Shown in pieces: positions 17,882-25,706 of a stretch of DNA of 29,877 nt (position 1 is the stretch's first letter; each line of letters opens with the position of its first letter). Under the pieces are notes generated by a model. That model had not been told where the DNA came from and made no database searches. It saw only the letters and a list, made by a program, of their open reading frames with translations. Both the position numbers and the translations under genes were made by a program. Origin of the DNA: a virus. The DNA is taken from IMG/VR virus record IMGVR_UViG_3300033143_001536, positions 1-29,877 of that record; one strand, given 5' to 3'.

Positions 17882-19201
17882 CTAATACAGGCTCGGCTCT
17901 ACAAGGTCTTTTAAGAGCACAAGACAGTTACGAGCCTCAGTTCCCAATTGAGTGTAGAGGCGGATAAACAGGTCCCACTCATCATAACCGCTACGCCTGT
18001 GCATATTGCTCCCGTCAAGATTACCCCAACCCAGAGGTGTGAGTTCGTATTTCTGAATCACTCCATCAGGCTCGAAGAAGATTGAACCCGGTTGTGTCAT
18101 GGGGTCAACCACAATCTTGAGAGAACCATCACCACCGCTAAATGTAAGTGTCTCATAACCACCTTTCAGTACGGTAGGTGCGAACCTCACATCAGGCATA
18201 AGCAGATTAGCGTATTTCCTTCGCTGTCCAAGCCCCATGCGGATTGTGTCGATTTTCTTACCAGAGGTAAATCTGGCAAGGTCAACGGCATTCAGCATAA
18301 GGTCAATGGAAAGTTCCCTGTCAACACTGGAATTAGAAAGAATATTCGCTCTCCACTTTGCATAAGTGTCAGCATTAATACCCTCGAATGTGTCGAGTTT
18401 TGTACCGTCATCGTAGATTCCCGTCAGTCCGGTGATTTCTACCGGAGTATCATCGGAAGCCCACGCAACTTCCCTCGCACCGGACTTGATTGCCATCGAA
18501 CCAGCCGCAATCGCTCCGGTCATAACAGGAAGCAATGCTGAGAAATAGGGATGATTTGCCTTCGCCGCAGTGGTTACACTTTCAAACGTAACAACCTTGG
18601 TAGAGGGCGCAATCGACTGTATCCTACCCACACATGGTGAAGCCGCATCCATTGGTGAAGCGCCAGCACTCGCATAGAAGTCAATATACATGCCTTCCTG
18701 CATATACATAACACCTATGTCATTATCAAACGTACCAGCCCACGTAGCAGACGAACTCGGAGTAGCCTCAGCAGAGAGTCTGCCAAGCTGTCCAAAGCCA
18801 TCCCAATGACACTGCCTATTAAGGTCAACAACTATACTCTGATAGATGTCGTCCATTTCATCGGAAAGAGAGTCCACAAAAGACATGGGATTTCCCTTTG
18901 CCATTTCAATCGCAGGGCCAGTCAGCCGGATAGCACCATAGAGATAACGGGGAACGATTGTTCCGTTATCTTTGGTTCCTGTCAGCGGGTCGGGAAGTTT
19001 CTTAGATTCAGCTCTACCACCCGTACCCTGTGCCCTTGCGTACCTTACTCCAAAGACATACCCTTTACCGCCCGGCTTCCTGTCGGATTTCGGGAACTGG
19101 TTGTAGGTAATCTTTTCATCGTTAAACTGGTTTTTCAGACCATCACCATACACATTTTTCAATATGTCGGTAAGATTGGTCAGATCAGCATAATCAGCCA
19201 T
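17882..19201 (-). CDS. Major capsid protein, HK97-fold type, 439 aa
   Basis: Size, position immediately after the scaffold gene and composition fit a major capsid protein. The N-terminal arm is helical and polar (LTDILKNVYGDGLKNQFNDEKITYNQFP), followed by a G-rich loop region. A long middle contains TGPAIEMAKG and SFVDSLSDEMDDIYQSIVVDLNRQ, a spine-helix-like segment. The C-terminal part has IRMGLGQRRKYANLL, LTFSGGDGSLKIVVDP and a closing DEWDLFIRLYTQLGTEARNCLVLL strand pattern typical of P-domain and A-domain ends. AAGGAG precedes ATG at 19201. Assignment relies on synteny and style rather than a specific diagnostic motif. Confidence 0.85.
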   Translation of the reverse strand: MADYADLTNLTDILKNVYGDGLKNQFNDEKITYNQFPKSDRKPGGKGYVFGVRYARAQGTGGRAESKKLPDPLTGTKDNGTIVPRYLYGAIRLTGPAIEMAKGNPMSFVDSLSDEMDDIYQSIVVDLNRQCHWDGFGQLGRLSAEATPSSSATWAGTFDNDIGVMYMQEGMYIDFYASAGASPMDAASPCVGRIQSIAPSTKVVTFESVTTAAKANHPYFSALLPVMTGAIAAGSMAIKSGAREVAWASDDTPVEITGLTGIYDDGTKLDTFEGINADTYAKWRANILSNSSVDRELSIDLMLNAVDLARFTSGKKIDTIRMGLGQRRKYANLLMPDVRFAPTVLKGGYETLTFSGGDGSLKIVVDPMTQPGSIFFEPDGVIQKYELTPLGWGNLDGSNMHRRSGYDEWDLFIRLYTQLGTEARNCLVLLKDLVEPSLY

Positions 19202-19212
19202 AATGTAACTCC

Positions 19213-20085
19213 TTACTGCCCGAACTTAGCCATTCTTTCTTTGAGAATTGTTCGGGCTTCCTTGAGGGTTTTAACCTCTTCAACTTTTGGTGTCGCTGTA
19301 TCACCAGACGGAATCTTAGGGAGTGTTGTTTTCCCGTCAATATAGTTTTTGATTACCGCTTGGTCATAAGCCTCTTTCTTCTTTAATCCTTCTTCTACCA
19401 TTTTATTTACCGCCTTTGTGTCTGTGATATCGAGACTGTAAAGAGGATTTCCAACTCCGAAAAATTCAGCCAAGAACGATTGCTGGTCTTTGTCAACTTC
19501 TCGAAGAAGTGATTTAACTTCCCGTTCATAATTGACAACAGCTTTCTGGTTTTCTTCCTGAGCTTCAATCTCCCTTTCCTTCGCAAGAGTTTTGCCTTTT
19601 TCAGACTTCAGCTCAGATTCGAGCCTTGCAATCCGTTCCGATTCAGTTTCATCTTCGTACTGTTTGGCTTTTTCCTGTTCCTGCCAGTACGTTTCATACT
19701 TATCAAGCGTAGCGGCTTTCTTGATGAGGTCTTCGATATCACCAACATCTTTGATACGGCCTTTAAGTTCTGTACCGTCTTTCAGTAGTTCCTCTAAATC
19801 TTCAATAGATTCAACCTCATTGTTTTTGAGAATAGTCTGGAGCTTTTGTTCTGCCCCTCTCCATTCCTGCCAACGTGGGTCTTTATCCCAAGGAACCTTA
19901 TCGTCAGCGGGCGGGTCTGACTTATCATCGCCCTTATCCGATGGCGAGTCGGATTTATTATCGCCTTTATCGTCAGGTGGCGGAGCTGACACGTCATCGC
20001 CAATTTCACCCCTTTCGTTCATCAGGGGCATTAACAACATTTCTAACAGTGTTGGTTCCGAACCAACTTTTGCGGTTGTCTTCAT
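19213..20085 (-). CDS. Capsid scaffold protein, 290 aa
   Basis: A highly acidic, hydrophilic protein placed between portal and major capsid genes. Residues ~30-65 are a low-complexity D/K/S/P tract with repeated D-K-G-D and K-S-D units (DDKGDNKSDSPSDKGDDKSD). The middle is a long E/K/Q-rich coiled coil (ETESERIARLESELKSEKGKTLAKEREIE). The C-terminal helix is basic (KTLKEARTILKERMAKFG), as in scaffolds whose C-terminus contacts the capsid protein. AGGAGG precedes ATG at 20085. Its gene ends 11 bp before the capsid start. Scaffold function is inferred from composition and gene order, which agree well. Confidence 0.82.
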   Translation of the reverse strand: MKTTAKVGSEPTLLEMLLMPLMNERGEIGDDVSAPPPDDKGDNKSDSPSDKGDDKSDPPADDKVPWDKDPRWQEWRGAEQKLQTILKNNEVESIEDLEELLKDGTELKGRIKDVGDIEDLIKKAATLDKYETYWQEQEKAKQYEDETESERIARLESELKSEKGKTLAKEREIEAQEENQKAVVNYEREVKSLLREVDKDQQSFLAEFFGVGNPLYSLDITDTKAVNKMVEEGLKKKEAYDQAVIKNYIDGKTTLPKIPSGDTATPKVEEVKTLKEARTILKERMAKFGQ

Positions 20086-20135
20086 TTTTCTATCCTCCTA
20101 TGTTTTATGAACAATCAATATTGACTGTCCAGAAA

Positions 20136-20267
20136 TCACTTTGTATTTACATAAATAGCTTTCTGTTGCTGTCTCGCTTGTCTCAAGGTCAATGGCCTCT
20201 TAGACTTCGCTTCCTTCGGACTAAAAACTTTATATCCGCCTTTAACTTTCCTTACCCGATACGGCAT
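20136..20267 (-). CDS. Basic micro-protein between portal and scaffold, 43 aa
   Basis: Starts at ATG 20267 with AGGGG upstream, inside the last codons of the portal gene (26-bp overlap), and ends at TGA 20136. The protein has the plan MPYRVRKVKGGYKVFSPK followed by a short basic tail with RPLTLRQARQQQKAIYVNTK. Small proteins of the form MP-Y-x-V-x-K-x-x-GG-Y-K-V with a Q-x-x-AIY-x-N end are common in phages and of unknown function. The recognisable pattern, good ribosome site and packing in the gap argue that it is real. Confidence 0.75.
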   Translation of the reverse strand: MPYRVRKVKGGYKVFSPKEAKSKRPLTLRQARQQQKAIYVNTK

Positions 20268-22242
20268 TCCCCTGCTCCTGTGCTTGCATCATTTGTTCCT
20301 GCATTTGCTGTTGTGCCAGTTTAGTATGGATACTTGTATGAGCCACCAATACTCCTTTCAAATCAGGCTCAAGCTGTGCAAATTCAGCCGAAAGAATGTA
20401 TCTCCTGTGAACCTCTGCGTGTATCTGGTGATTATCATATTCAAATAACGGGTCTTCAATAAGTGCTTCAAACTGACCTTCTTCATTCGGTTCTTCGTCA
20501 ACAACATAAATATTGGTAACATCGCCGCTTGCGACTTTTGCGTTCTCTCTTTCTGCACGGTCAATATCAACATTCAGTTTTTCCGCAAATCCGCTTAACC
20601 CAAGTTTGTTAAGATACTCCTGCCTTACTTCAGGGTCTTGCATATCCAAAACATTGTACTGTGCCAACTGAAGCATAAGCTCTCTTTTGCCTGCCATAGT
20701 GGTTGAAATCCCTGAATCGAGTTCCAGTCTTACATCTGTGTTTCCCCTTAAATCAGAACCCTTAAACGGGATTACATTATCTTTTTCACCCTTCCCCACT
20801 ACTTTTATCATACGGGTTTCGGTCATAACCGTTTTCGCAAGTAAGAGTCTCTTTTTGTAGGTGGTACTCATTGAGCGATTGAACCTGTCTAAATCGGGCG
20901 TGTGCGACCTTTCGGCGGTTTCTCTTAAAATGTCCACCATAATACCGGAGGCTTTCGAGGTCGGGGTCTTGCCTCTTAAAATGTTCTTCGGGTCGCCTGA
21001 CGAATCCTGTATCTGTACTTTGGCAATGGCTCTTTCTTCAAGAACCTGTTGCGGGAGCGGTGTTCCACTTTCAATTCGGGGCTCTTTACCACCTGACATT
21101 AAAGCGTCGTACTTCAGCACCAGAAATCCTTGCCCGCCATCACTGAGTTTCTTTAATCCAATATCGCCGGGTGTGATAACTCTTGGCCTGCCTAACCCTT
21201 TCCGGTTCATCTCAAGGGCTTGGTCAATTTCGTTAATCCGGTTCTGTGGACTGATTAAATCATTCACTCCAGCATCCGACCAGAATCTTCCAGGGATTCG
21301 GTTATAATGAAAATCGGTCAAACTGTAATACCACGAATCCTTTTCTGCCGGAATCGGCATTGAGTCAATATCCAAAAGCAGTGTATCTCCGCATACAGCA
21401 ATATATCTTCCTTCCGGGTACTTAATCGAGGGCTTTAATTCCATTTCCTTAAATAAGACAAGTTCCTGTTCTTCCAACTCAACTGAAGTTGATATTCCAT
21501 ACCCCTTCCACGGTGATACCTGACCCACTAATTTCATAAGCCTTTTCTGATAATCAACCGCTTTGAGGCTTTCCTGAACCACTTTTACATTGAAAGTATC
21601 TTCCGCCCATTCCCTCGGAACTAAAGTTTTAATTCCTATCCAGCGTTTGTCTCTAAGATTCTCACCTGTTTCATCCATGACAACATTGAAAGGGATTACA
21701 TTCTTGGTAACAACTTCACCAGTCTTTATTAATTTACCCTTTTTATCAAAGAACCATTTACCACTATTCATTTCGGGATAAGTTCTCAAAAATGCCGTGC
21801 CAGCCAAAGAGAGCCAATCACAAACCTTTTCCTTCTCACCCATTATCTCGTTATCATTTATGGTATCCATCCATGTAAGAAGTTTCGCTCCTAACTCGGA
21901 AGCCTGTTTGTCTTCTTTCTCATTTGTATTCGGGCGAACTTTAGGAATAAGGTTTTGCGTGAGAAACATAGACCTGACCGCCCTCACAAAATCCCGTATC
22001 TCGTTTGCTACCGGAGTTGGAATATATTGAGGAAGCTGTCTGCGCCTGAACGAACCCACCGACCTGACATACTCAATCCACTGCTCACCAATGTAGTAGA
22101 GGATATTCCGATAGATAATCCTGTCCTGCATGGTGCGGGCATAGTCCATATCGGTATTAAAAAGCTGGTCAACAATACCAACTAACTCTTTGGAATCTAC
22201 CTTTTCGTCTTTTTTGAATAACTTGTATTCTGAGAGTGACAT
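20242..22242 (-). CDS. Portal protein, 666 aa
   Basis: The dodecameric portal forms the DNA entry channel and docks terminase and adaptor. The size, location between terminase and scaffold, and sequence style fit: N-terminal YARTMQDRIIYRNILYYIGEQW, then IPTPVANEIRDFVRAVRSMFL and KVRPNTNEKEDKQASELGAKLL, which resemble the portal family of podoviruses whose proteins are ~650-750 residues. A core stretch (FHYNRIPGRFWSDAGVNDLISPQNRINEIDQALEMNRKGLGRPRV) resembles the clip and stem region. The C-terminus is Q/M-rich (AQQQMQEQMMQAQEQ), typical of portal barrel helices. ATG at 22242 has AAGG upstream. Both flanking micro-genes overlap its ends. Confidence 0.9.
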   Translation of the reverse strand: MSLSEYKLFKKDEKVDSKELVGIVDQLFNTDMDYARTMQDRIIYRNILYYIGEQWIEYVRSVGSFRRRQLPQYIPTPVANEIRDFVRAVRSMFLTQNLIPKVRPNTNEKEDKQASELGAKLLTWMDTINDNEIMGEKEKVCDWLSLAGTAFLRTYPEMNSGKWFFDKKGKLIKTGEVVTKNVIPFNVVMDETGENLRDKRWIGIKTLVPREWAEDTFNVKVVQESLKAVDYQKRLMKLVGQVSPWKGYGISTSVELEEQELVLFKEMELKPSIKYPEGRYIAVCGDTLLLDIDSMPIPAEKDSWYYSLTDFHYNRIPGRFWSDAGVNDLISPQNRINEIDQALEMNRKGLGRPRVITPGDIGLKKLSDGGQGFLVLKYDALMSGGKEPRIESGTPLPQQVLEERAIAKVQIQDSSGDPKNILRGKTPTSKASGIMVDILRETAERSHTPDLDRFNRSMSTTYKKRLLLAKTVMTETRMIKVVGKGEKDNVIPFKGSDLRGNTDVRLELDSGISTTMAGKRELMLQLAQYNVLDMQDPEVRQEYLNKLGLSGFAEKLNVDIDRAERENAKVASGDVTNIYVVDEEPNEEGQFEALIEDPLFEYDNHQIHAEVHRRYILSAEFAQLEPDLKGVLVAHTSIHTKLAQQQMQEQMMQAQEQGNAVSGKES

Positions 22243-22328
22243 ACCTTATCCCATTTTATTTTATCGTGGTTGTCTCGATATTTTTTATTCGTCCCCTTGT
22301 GTGAAGGACACATCAAATTCTCGCTCAC
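22197..22328 (-). CDS. Phage micro-protein with GTNKKYRDN motif, about 43 aa
   Basis: The core HKGTNKKYRDNHDKI matches a short motif found in many small phage proteins (G-T-x-K-K-Y-x-D-N-x-D-x-I), function unknown. Two starts are possible. GTG at 22328 overlaps the upstream stop as GTGA, the coupling style used repeatedly in this genome, and has GGAAGA nearby. ATG at 22313 has a weaker site. I chose GTG; the shorter form would be 38 residues. The 3' end overlaps the portal start by 46 bp and ends at TAG 22197. The motif makes the gene convincing; the start is not settled. Confidence 0.65.
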   Translation of the reverse strand: MSENLMCPSHKGTNKKYRDNHDKIKWDKVCHSQNTSYSKKTKR

Positions 22329-22531
22329 ATCTCTTCCGTTACTTCTACCTCAGGCGGTTCTTTATCGTAATACTTTTCAGTTAAATCAACCTGTGCGTAT
22401 TGTGCGTAGTCCCTTGACATAACCCGATTCAAGAGTTCCTTTTCCCTTCGCACCGCTTCTCTTTTGTCTAACTGGCTTATAACTACCTGATAGATTATAA
22501 TGCCAATTAGAACTGCGATTGTTATTTCCAT
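22325..22531 (-). CDS. Small single-span membrane protein, 68 aa
   Basis: Residues 2-20 (EITIAVLIGIIIYQVVISQ) form one hydrophobic membrane helix at the N-terminus. It is followed by a charged helix (KREAVRREKELLNRVMSRDYA) and an acidic tail (PPEVEVTEEM), so the bulk is probably cytoplasmic or, with the other topology, periplasmic. The plan could fit a holin-accessory or spanin-like protein, but there is no specific evidence and its place between terminase and portal is not a typical lysis position. GGAGG lies upstream of ATG at 22531. Function unknown. Confidence 0.75.
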   Translation of the reverse strand: MEITIAVLIGIIIYQVVISQLDKREAVRREKELLNRVMSRDYAQYAQVDLTEKYYDKEPPEVEVTEEM

Positions 22532-22540
22532 GATTCCTCC

Positions 22541-24052
22541 TTACCAGTTTGCATATTCCCCTTCTCCTTCTTCAAATGATTTCCAGATTTCCTCTCTCTC
22601 AATCTTTGCCACGTCTGTTATGTCCTGCGGCGGAAGATTCTTTTCTGGAACAATAACAACATCCCCTATCGGTCTTGACATACAAATTAAGCACGCTTCA
22701 TCATAAACGTGGTCTTCGGCTTTTGTGTCAACATCTTCAATGTTGTTCTCATCTACCACCAGATTCGGGATTGTACGCTTAAACTGCATACAATTAGGGT
22801 AAATCTGCATCATCGGAACAGAACCGGGCTGATACCTTAATCTTTCGTGAAATTGTTTAATCTTCGCTAATCGTGTCGGGTCTCCCGGTGTTAATGGTAT
22901 TCCCAAATCCCTGAATATTTCTGCTGTTGACGGCCCCTGACCACCGCCTAAATAATTCGGACGTTTCTGAAAGCAGTCATGTCCGGCTAATCTCGTTTTA
23001 ACCCTACCCCAAACTCCCATGTTCTGCTCTTTAAGAATAATACTCTTGCCTACGTCCGTATCGGTCAGTCTTAAACCCTTATTCGGGGTTCCATTCCAGC
23101 CGTACCACTCATCAAACCGAAAAATCCTGTTATCTGCATCCACCCACCACCAGCCTATCGAAAACGGTGCGCCAAATCCCCAGTCATAAGTCATAATAAT
23201 CGGAGCATTCTCCGGTATGGGCTGTTTCGCTATCTCATCGCTTACAACGTGTATAGATTCGTTCCACTCCTGAAACGCCTGCCCTACAAATACATTCCAG
23301 TCCCCATCCCTGAACGCCTTCCTGATGGCCTCTGGGAGCGTATTAAGGGTATTCCAGTACGAAGCATCAATATACGGATTATCAGAGGCTTTAGATGGAA
23401 CATAATGAAACGTCTTTCTATAATCTATACTGTCCCCCTCTGGTTTCCACTCATCGCCAAATATCCCATCCATCCAAAGAGCCTTGCACCAGCCGTGGCC
23501 AATAGAACCCGGATTAGTACCTCCGATAAACGGACACTCCATGTCAGGAATCCCCGGCCATCTTAAACGAGTTCTTAAAAACGTAAACACATCGTAATCA
23601 TTTTTTGTAAGCTCATCCACCAGTATTGCGGCGAATTCCGAGCTGGCGTATTTAGCCGGATCGTCCAGATTTCTAAATACGATAACCCCATTCCCGTAAG
23701 CGGGATGTAATATAAAACACCTTCCATAATCCCTGTGGTCTGCGTAATTCTTTCCCATCCATTCTGGAAACTCACGGGCTATCTTCTGTAATTGACGGTC
23801 TTTCAACGAGGGATAGTTCTCACACGCCAACATGACGCTTACCCACGTTAATTTTTTTTCAAGGAACACTTTCATCAAGTATCGGGCGGCAAACCACCTT
23901 AACAGATACGACTTACCTCCTCCGAGAGCCCCGCCGTACAGAATGAACTTATACTTCTTTGAGTCCAACGCACGAACCAAGTCCAACTGACGAGGCTCAA
24001 ATCCAGCCATTTCCTTCGAGGTATCAAAATCGTATTTGGGTTGCTTCGCCAT
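22541..24052 (-). CDS. terL: Terminase large subunit, 503 aa
   Basis: The packaging motor. The ATPase part has a Walker A at residues 40-48 (GGALGGGKS, K47), a Walker B at 142-147 (AILVDE, catalytic E147) and a coupling-type GGTNPGS at 177-183. The RNase H-like nuclease part shows the expected acidic residues: MTYDWGF with D290, AGHDC with D359, and EDHVYDEA with D447 and D451. Length is usual for the family. The start ATG overlaps the stop of the upstream 117-residue gene at 24052. Upstream lies an HTH protein in the small-subunit position and a repeat array that could be its recognition site. Confidence 0.97.
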   Translation of the reverse strand: MAKQPKYDFDTSKEMAGFEPRQLDLVRALDSKKYKFILYGGALGGGKSYLLRWFAARYLMKVFLEKKLTWVSVMLACENYPSLKDRQLQKIAREFPEWMGKNYADHRDYGRCFILHPAYGNGVIVFRNLDDPAKYASSEFAAILVDELTKNDYDVFTFLRTRLRWPGIPDMECPFIGGTNPGSIGHGWCKALWMDGIFGDEWKPEGDSIDYRKTFHYVPSKASDNPYIDASYWNTLNTLPEAIRKAFRDGDWNVFVGQAFQEWNESIHVVSDEIAKQPIPENAPIIMTYDWGFGAPFSIGWWWVDADNRIFRFDEWYGWNGTPNKGLRLTDTDVGKSIILKEQNMGVWGRVKTRLAGHDCFQKRPNYLGGGQGPSTAEIFRDLGIPLTPGDPTRLAKIKQFHERLRYQPGSVPMMQIYPNCMQFKRTIPNLVVDENNIEDVDTKAEDHVYDEACLICMSRPIGDVVIVPEKNLPPQDITDVAKIEREEIWKSFEEGEGEYANW

Positions 24053-24405
24053 TAACGCCTGCCCAACTTTCTCATATTAACCCCCTGATAAGAACGCCCC
24101 TGTGGAAAAAGATGAAGCCCTAAAGCACCCGAATTGACTTTCCCGGTTCTTGGTGGCAAAAAACCAAGAGCATGCCCAGTCCTTGTACTGGTTTTCGCAG
24201 GAAGCATCCCAGATAATGCGTATTCGGGTGGCCAAGAACCCTTGGCGTCCGGCTCTACCTTATCCTTGAACGCCCTGCGATAATCATAAGAACGCCTTAA
24301 ATTGTCGGGGTCAGGGTCTAACTTCAAACGCTTAGCATGCCTGCCATACCAAGAACGAAACCCTAACTCATCTACCCCTCTCCTGCTATCTCTCAATGTC
24401 GGCAT
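24052..24405 (-). CDS. Phage protein upstream of terL, 117 aa
   Basis: Unnamed. Contains SYDYRRAFKDKVEPDAKGSWPPEYALSG, which resembles the Y-D-x-R...G-H-x-P-(S/D)-(E/T)-(F/Y) segment of small proteins often found near phage terminase genes. The rest is rich in R, G and P (FLPPRTGKVNSGALGLHLFPQG) without clear secondary structure. Its stop shares a base with the terL start (TAATG-like junction at 24052), indicating coupled translation. A virion or packaging accessory role is only inference. Confidence 0.75.
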   Translation of the reverse strand: MPTLRDSRRGVDELGFRSWYGRHAKRLKLDPDPDNLRRSYDYRRAFKDKVEPDAKGSWPPEYALSGMLPAKTSTRTGHALGFLPPRTGKVNSGALGLHLFPQGRSYQGVNMRKLGRR

Positions 24406-24445
24406 AAGACTCCTTTTGTGGTGAAAAAACCGTGGGGAGGGATAT

Positions 24446-24475
24446 ATAGTACTATGAGCCTACCCCCTTGGGGTA
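24446..24475. other. Two adjacent palindromes in the terL-upstream gap
   Basis: In the 85-bp gap between the 117-residue and 58-residue genes there is a perfect 10-bp palindrome ATAGTACTAT (24446-24455) and an inverted repeat TACCCC-CTT-GGGGTA (24461-24475). No T tract follows the second on the minus strand, so it is not a clear terminator. Possibilities are a protein-binding site, part of a packaging site, or an mRNA structure. Confidence 0.5.
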
Positions 24476-24490
24476 CATACCCCCCGTCTC

Positions 24491-24667
24491 TCATGGACTT
24501 ATTTTTTCTCCCACTCTCCCACTCTCATCCATCCCTGAAAATTCAACAGCGTTCATCTCAATTACATACTGTGTCTCTATGTCCAGTGCTATGCGTCTCA
24601 ACATCATGGCTATGTCTGAGTTAGAGCAGTCGGCTTCACGTCTTAGTGCGTCAATGACCTTGTTCAT
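24491..24667 (-). CDS. Small helical protein, 58 aa
   Basis: ATG at 24667 overlaps the stop of the zinc-finger gene as ATGA and has GGAGG upstream; TGA ends it at 24491. The protein begins MNKVIDALRREADCSNSD, continues through IAMMLRRIALDIETQYVIEM, and ends in a polar tail. It looks like a short amphipathic helical protein; no family is recognised. The overlap and ribosome site support it. Confidence 0.7.
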   Translation of the reverse strand: MNKVIDALRREADCSNSDIAMMLRRIALDIETQYVIEMNAVEFSGMDESGRVGEKISP

Positions 24668-25128
24668 CCCCTTACCTCCATTCTCTGTTTGCCAATCCGG
24701 TGAGCGTCGTGTCCGCCATCAGCGTACTTTTCTGCAAGACAAGCGGCCTTTATCTCTTCGCGGTTTGCGGTACACTCCTCGATGTCTCGCATTGTCTCGG
24801 CGTGGATTCTCTTACACGCCTTTATTGTGTCCGCTCTGAACTGCGCCTTGAACGTGTCCCATGCCTTATTTCTGCGCCTGAATCCTGGCTCGGTGAGATC
24901 ATAATCAGGTGAGTAAGGGTTGTCTTTATCTGGATTATCTCGTACACTCTCAGGAACGCTAACTGGAACGCTAAGGGTTTCTGGAACGCTAACTTCCTTC
25001 TTAGCGTTCTCAACCCCACCTTCGGGAACGCTAAGGAACGCTAACTTTCTACACTTCCCGCTACAATACCGTGCTGACACTCGCTTTGCTTCAAATTCTC
25101 TGCCGCATACTTCGCATTGTTTTATCAT
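24664..25128 (-). CDS. Zinc-finger phage protein whose gene hosts the repeat array, 154 aa
   Basis: An N-terminal zinc-finger is seen in CEVCGREFEAKRVSARYCSGKC (C5, C8, C22, C26). Residues ~30-60 contain repeated SVPE/SVPV units (LSVPEGG, VSVPETLSVPVSVPESV), which are the translation of a DNA repeat rather than an obvious protein domain. The C-terminal half is helical and charged (FKAQFRADTIKACKRIHAETMRDIEECTANREEIKAACLAEKYADGGHDA). A GTG at 25152 would add eight residues, but ATG at 25128 has AGGGGG five bases upstream and is preferred. It lies between the HTH protein and the genes leading to terL, so a packaging accessory or DNA-binding role is possible. Confidence 0.78.
   Translation of the reverse strand: MIKQCEVCGREFEAKRVSARYCSGKCRKLAFLSVPEGGVENAKKEVSVPETLSVPVSVPESVRDNPDKDNPYSPDYDLTEPGFRRRNKAWDTFKAQFRADTIKACKRIHAETMRDIEECTANREEIKAACLAEKYADGGHDAHRIGKQRMEVRG
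24953..25044. repeat. Iteron-like array of GGAACGCTAA
   Basis: Five exact copies of GGAACGCTAA on the plus strand at 24953-24962, 24965-24974, 24983-24992, 25025-25034 and 25035-25044, and one inverted copy with one mismatch (TTAGCGTTCT) at 25001-25010. They lie inside the zinc-finger gene. Four direct copies are read in one codon phase, the one at 25035 in another, and the inverted copy as N-A-K, so the DNA itself appears to be what is repeated. The location between the small- and large-terminase-type genes suits a packaging initiation site; a replication origin or operator is also possible. Confidence 0.8.
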
Positions 25129-25151
25129 GAAACCCCCTATTTTAGTGCACA

Positions 25152-25607
25152 CTATCCATCCAACCCGTCGGAGATCGTGGCTTCTGGGCCATCCTCAGGC
25201 GTTACTTCCGGCGTAACGTCTATTACATTAGAGAATGACACCATCGGTTGGATGTTCTGTGTGCTAAGATCGCGCTCAAGTCGCTCTTTATCGTAAAGAA
25301 TTCCAACATCTACCATACCACGACGCATGATTAGCTTTTTGCGTTCCTCTTCGTCAAGAGACAGATACACCTTGACATCTTTTTCCTGTGCTGCTGCTAA
25401 AATGTCTGCCCTGTGCGCTTTGTAGTCTCCCACTGTGTTTGCTTTAATTCCATATCTATTGAGTACTTCGTGAACTGCCTGTCTACTTACCTTGACAGCA
25501 TCTGCTATTTCTGGAGGGGTTGCTGGTGTGGTGGTTGCTATTGCAAGGATAGCTGGCGTTTTGCTCGGTCTGCGGGTTTTCAGTGGCTGTGGTGATGTTT
25601 CTGCCAT
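25152..25607 (-). CDS. HTH protein in the small-terminase position, 151 aa
   Basis: Residues ~28-52 (ATPPEIADAVKVSRQAVHEVLNRYGI) form a helix-turn-helix with the usual small-hydrophobic spacing. The following region includes RADILAAAQEKDVKVYLSLDEEERKKLIMRRGMVDVGILYDKERLERDLST. The (V/A)-G-I-L-(Y/F)-D-K-x-R-L pattern is familiar from phage HTH proteins encoded just upstream of terminase genes, often annotated as small-terminase-like. Small terminases bind the packaging site and nick placement depends on them. The C-terminal tail is acidic. ATG at 25607 has AAGG upstream. DNA binding is well supported; small-terminase function is inference from position and the nearby repeat array. Confidence 0.75.
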   Translation of the reverse strand: MAETSPQPLKTRRPSKTPAILAIATTTPATPPEIADAVKVSRQAVHEVLNRYGIKANTVGDYKAHRADILAAAQEKDVKVYLSLDEEERKKLIMRRGMVDVGILYDKERLERDLSTQNIQPMVSFSNVIDVTPEVTPEDGPEATISDGLDG

Positions 25608-25610
25608 GTC

Positions 25611-25706
25611 TTACCTTCTACCCTTCCCGGTTTTCTTGGGTGTCTTACATCCACGGCCTTCGTTTGCTCTCCGGCCTTTTCCGTTGTGTAGTGGTTTGCC
25701 TTTCAT
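25611..25706 (-). CDS. Basic phage micro-protein, 31 aa
   Basis: ATG at 25706 overlaps the upstream stop as ATGA; TAA ends it at 25611, three bases before the HTH gene. The protein is almost all K, R, G and N (MKGKPLHNGKGRRANEGRG, then C and a basic tail). The G-x-R-R-A-N-x-G-R-G-C core is a recurring motif of tiny phage proteins of unknown function. Coupling on the upstream side and the motif argue for a real gene. Confidence 0.7.
   Translation of the reverse strand: MKGKPLHNGKGRRANEGRGCKTPKKTGKGRR

Noticed and set aside
22325-22531. 68-residue membrane protein as a holin
   Set aside because: A single N-terminal span between terminase and portal with no endolysin or spanin nearby; not enough to name it.
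24461-24475. TACCCC-CTT-GGGGTA as an intrinsic terminator
   Set aside because: No T tract follows on the minus strand, and the downstream terL gene must be transcribed through it.
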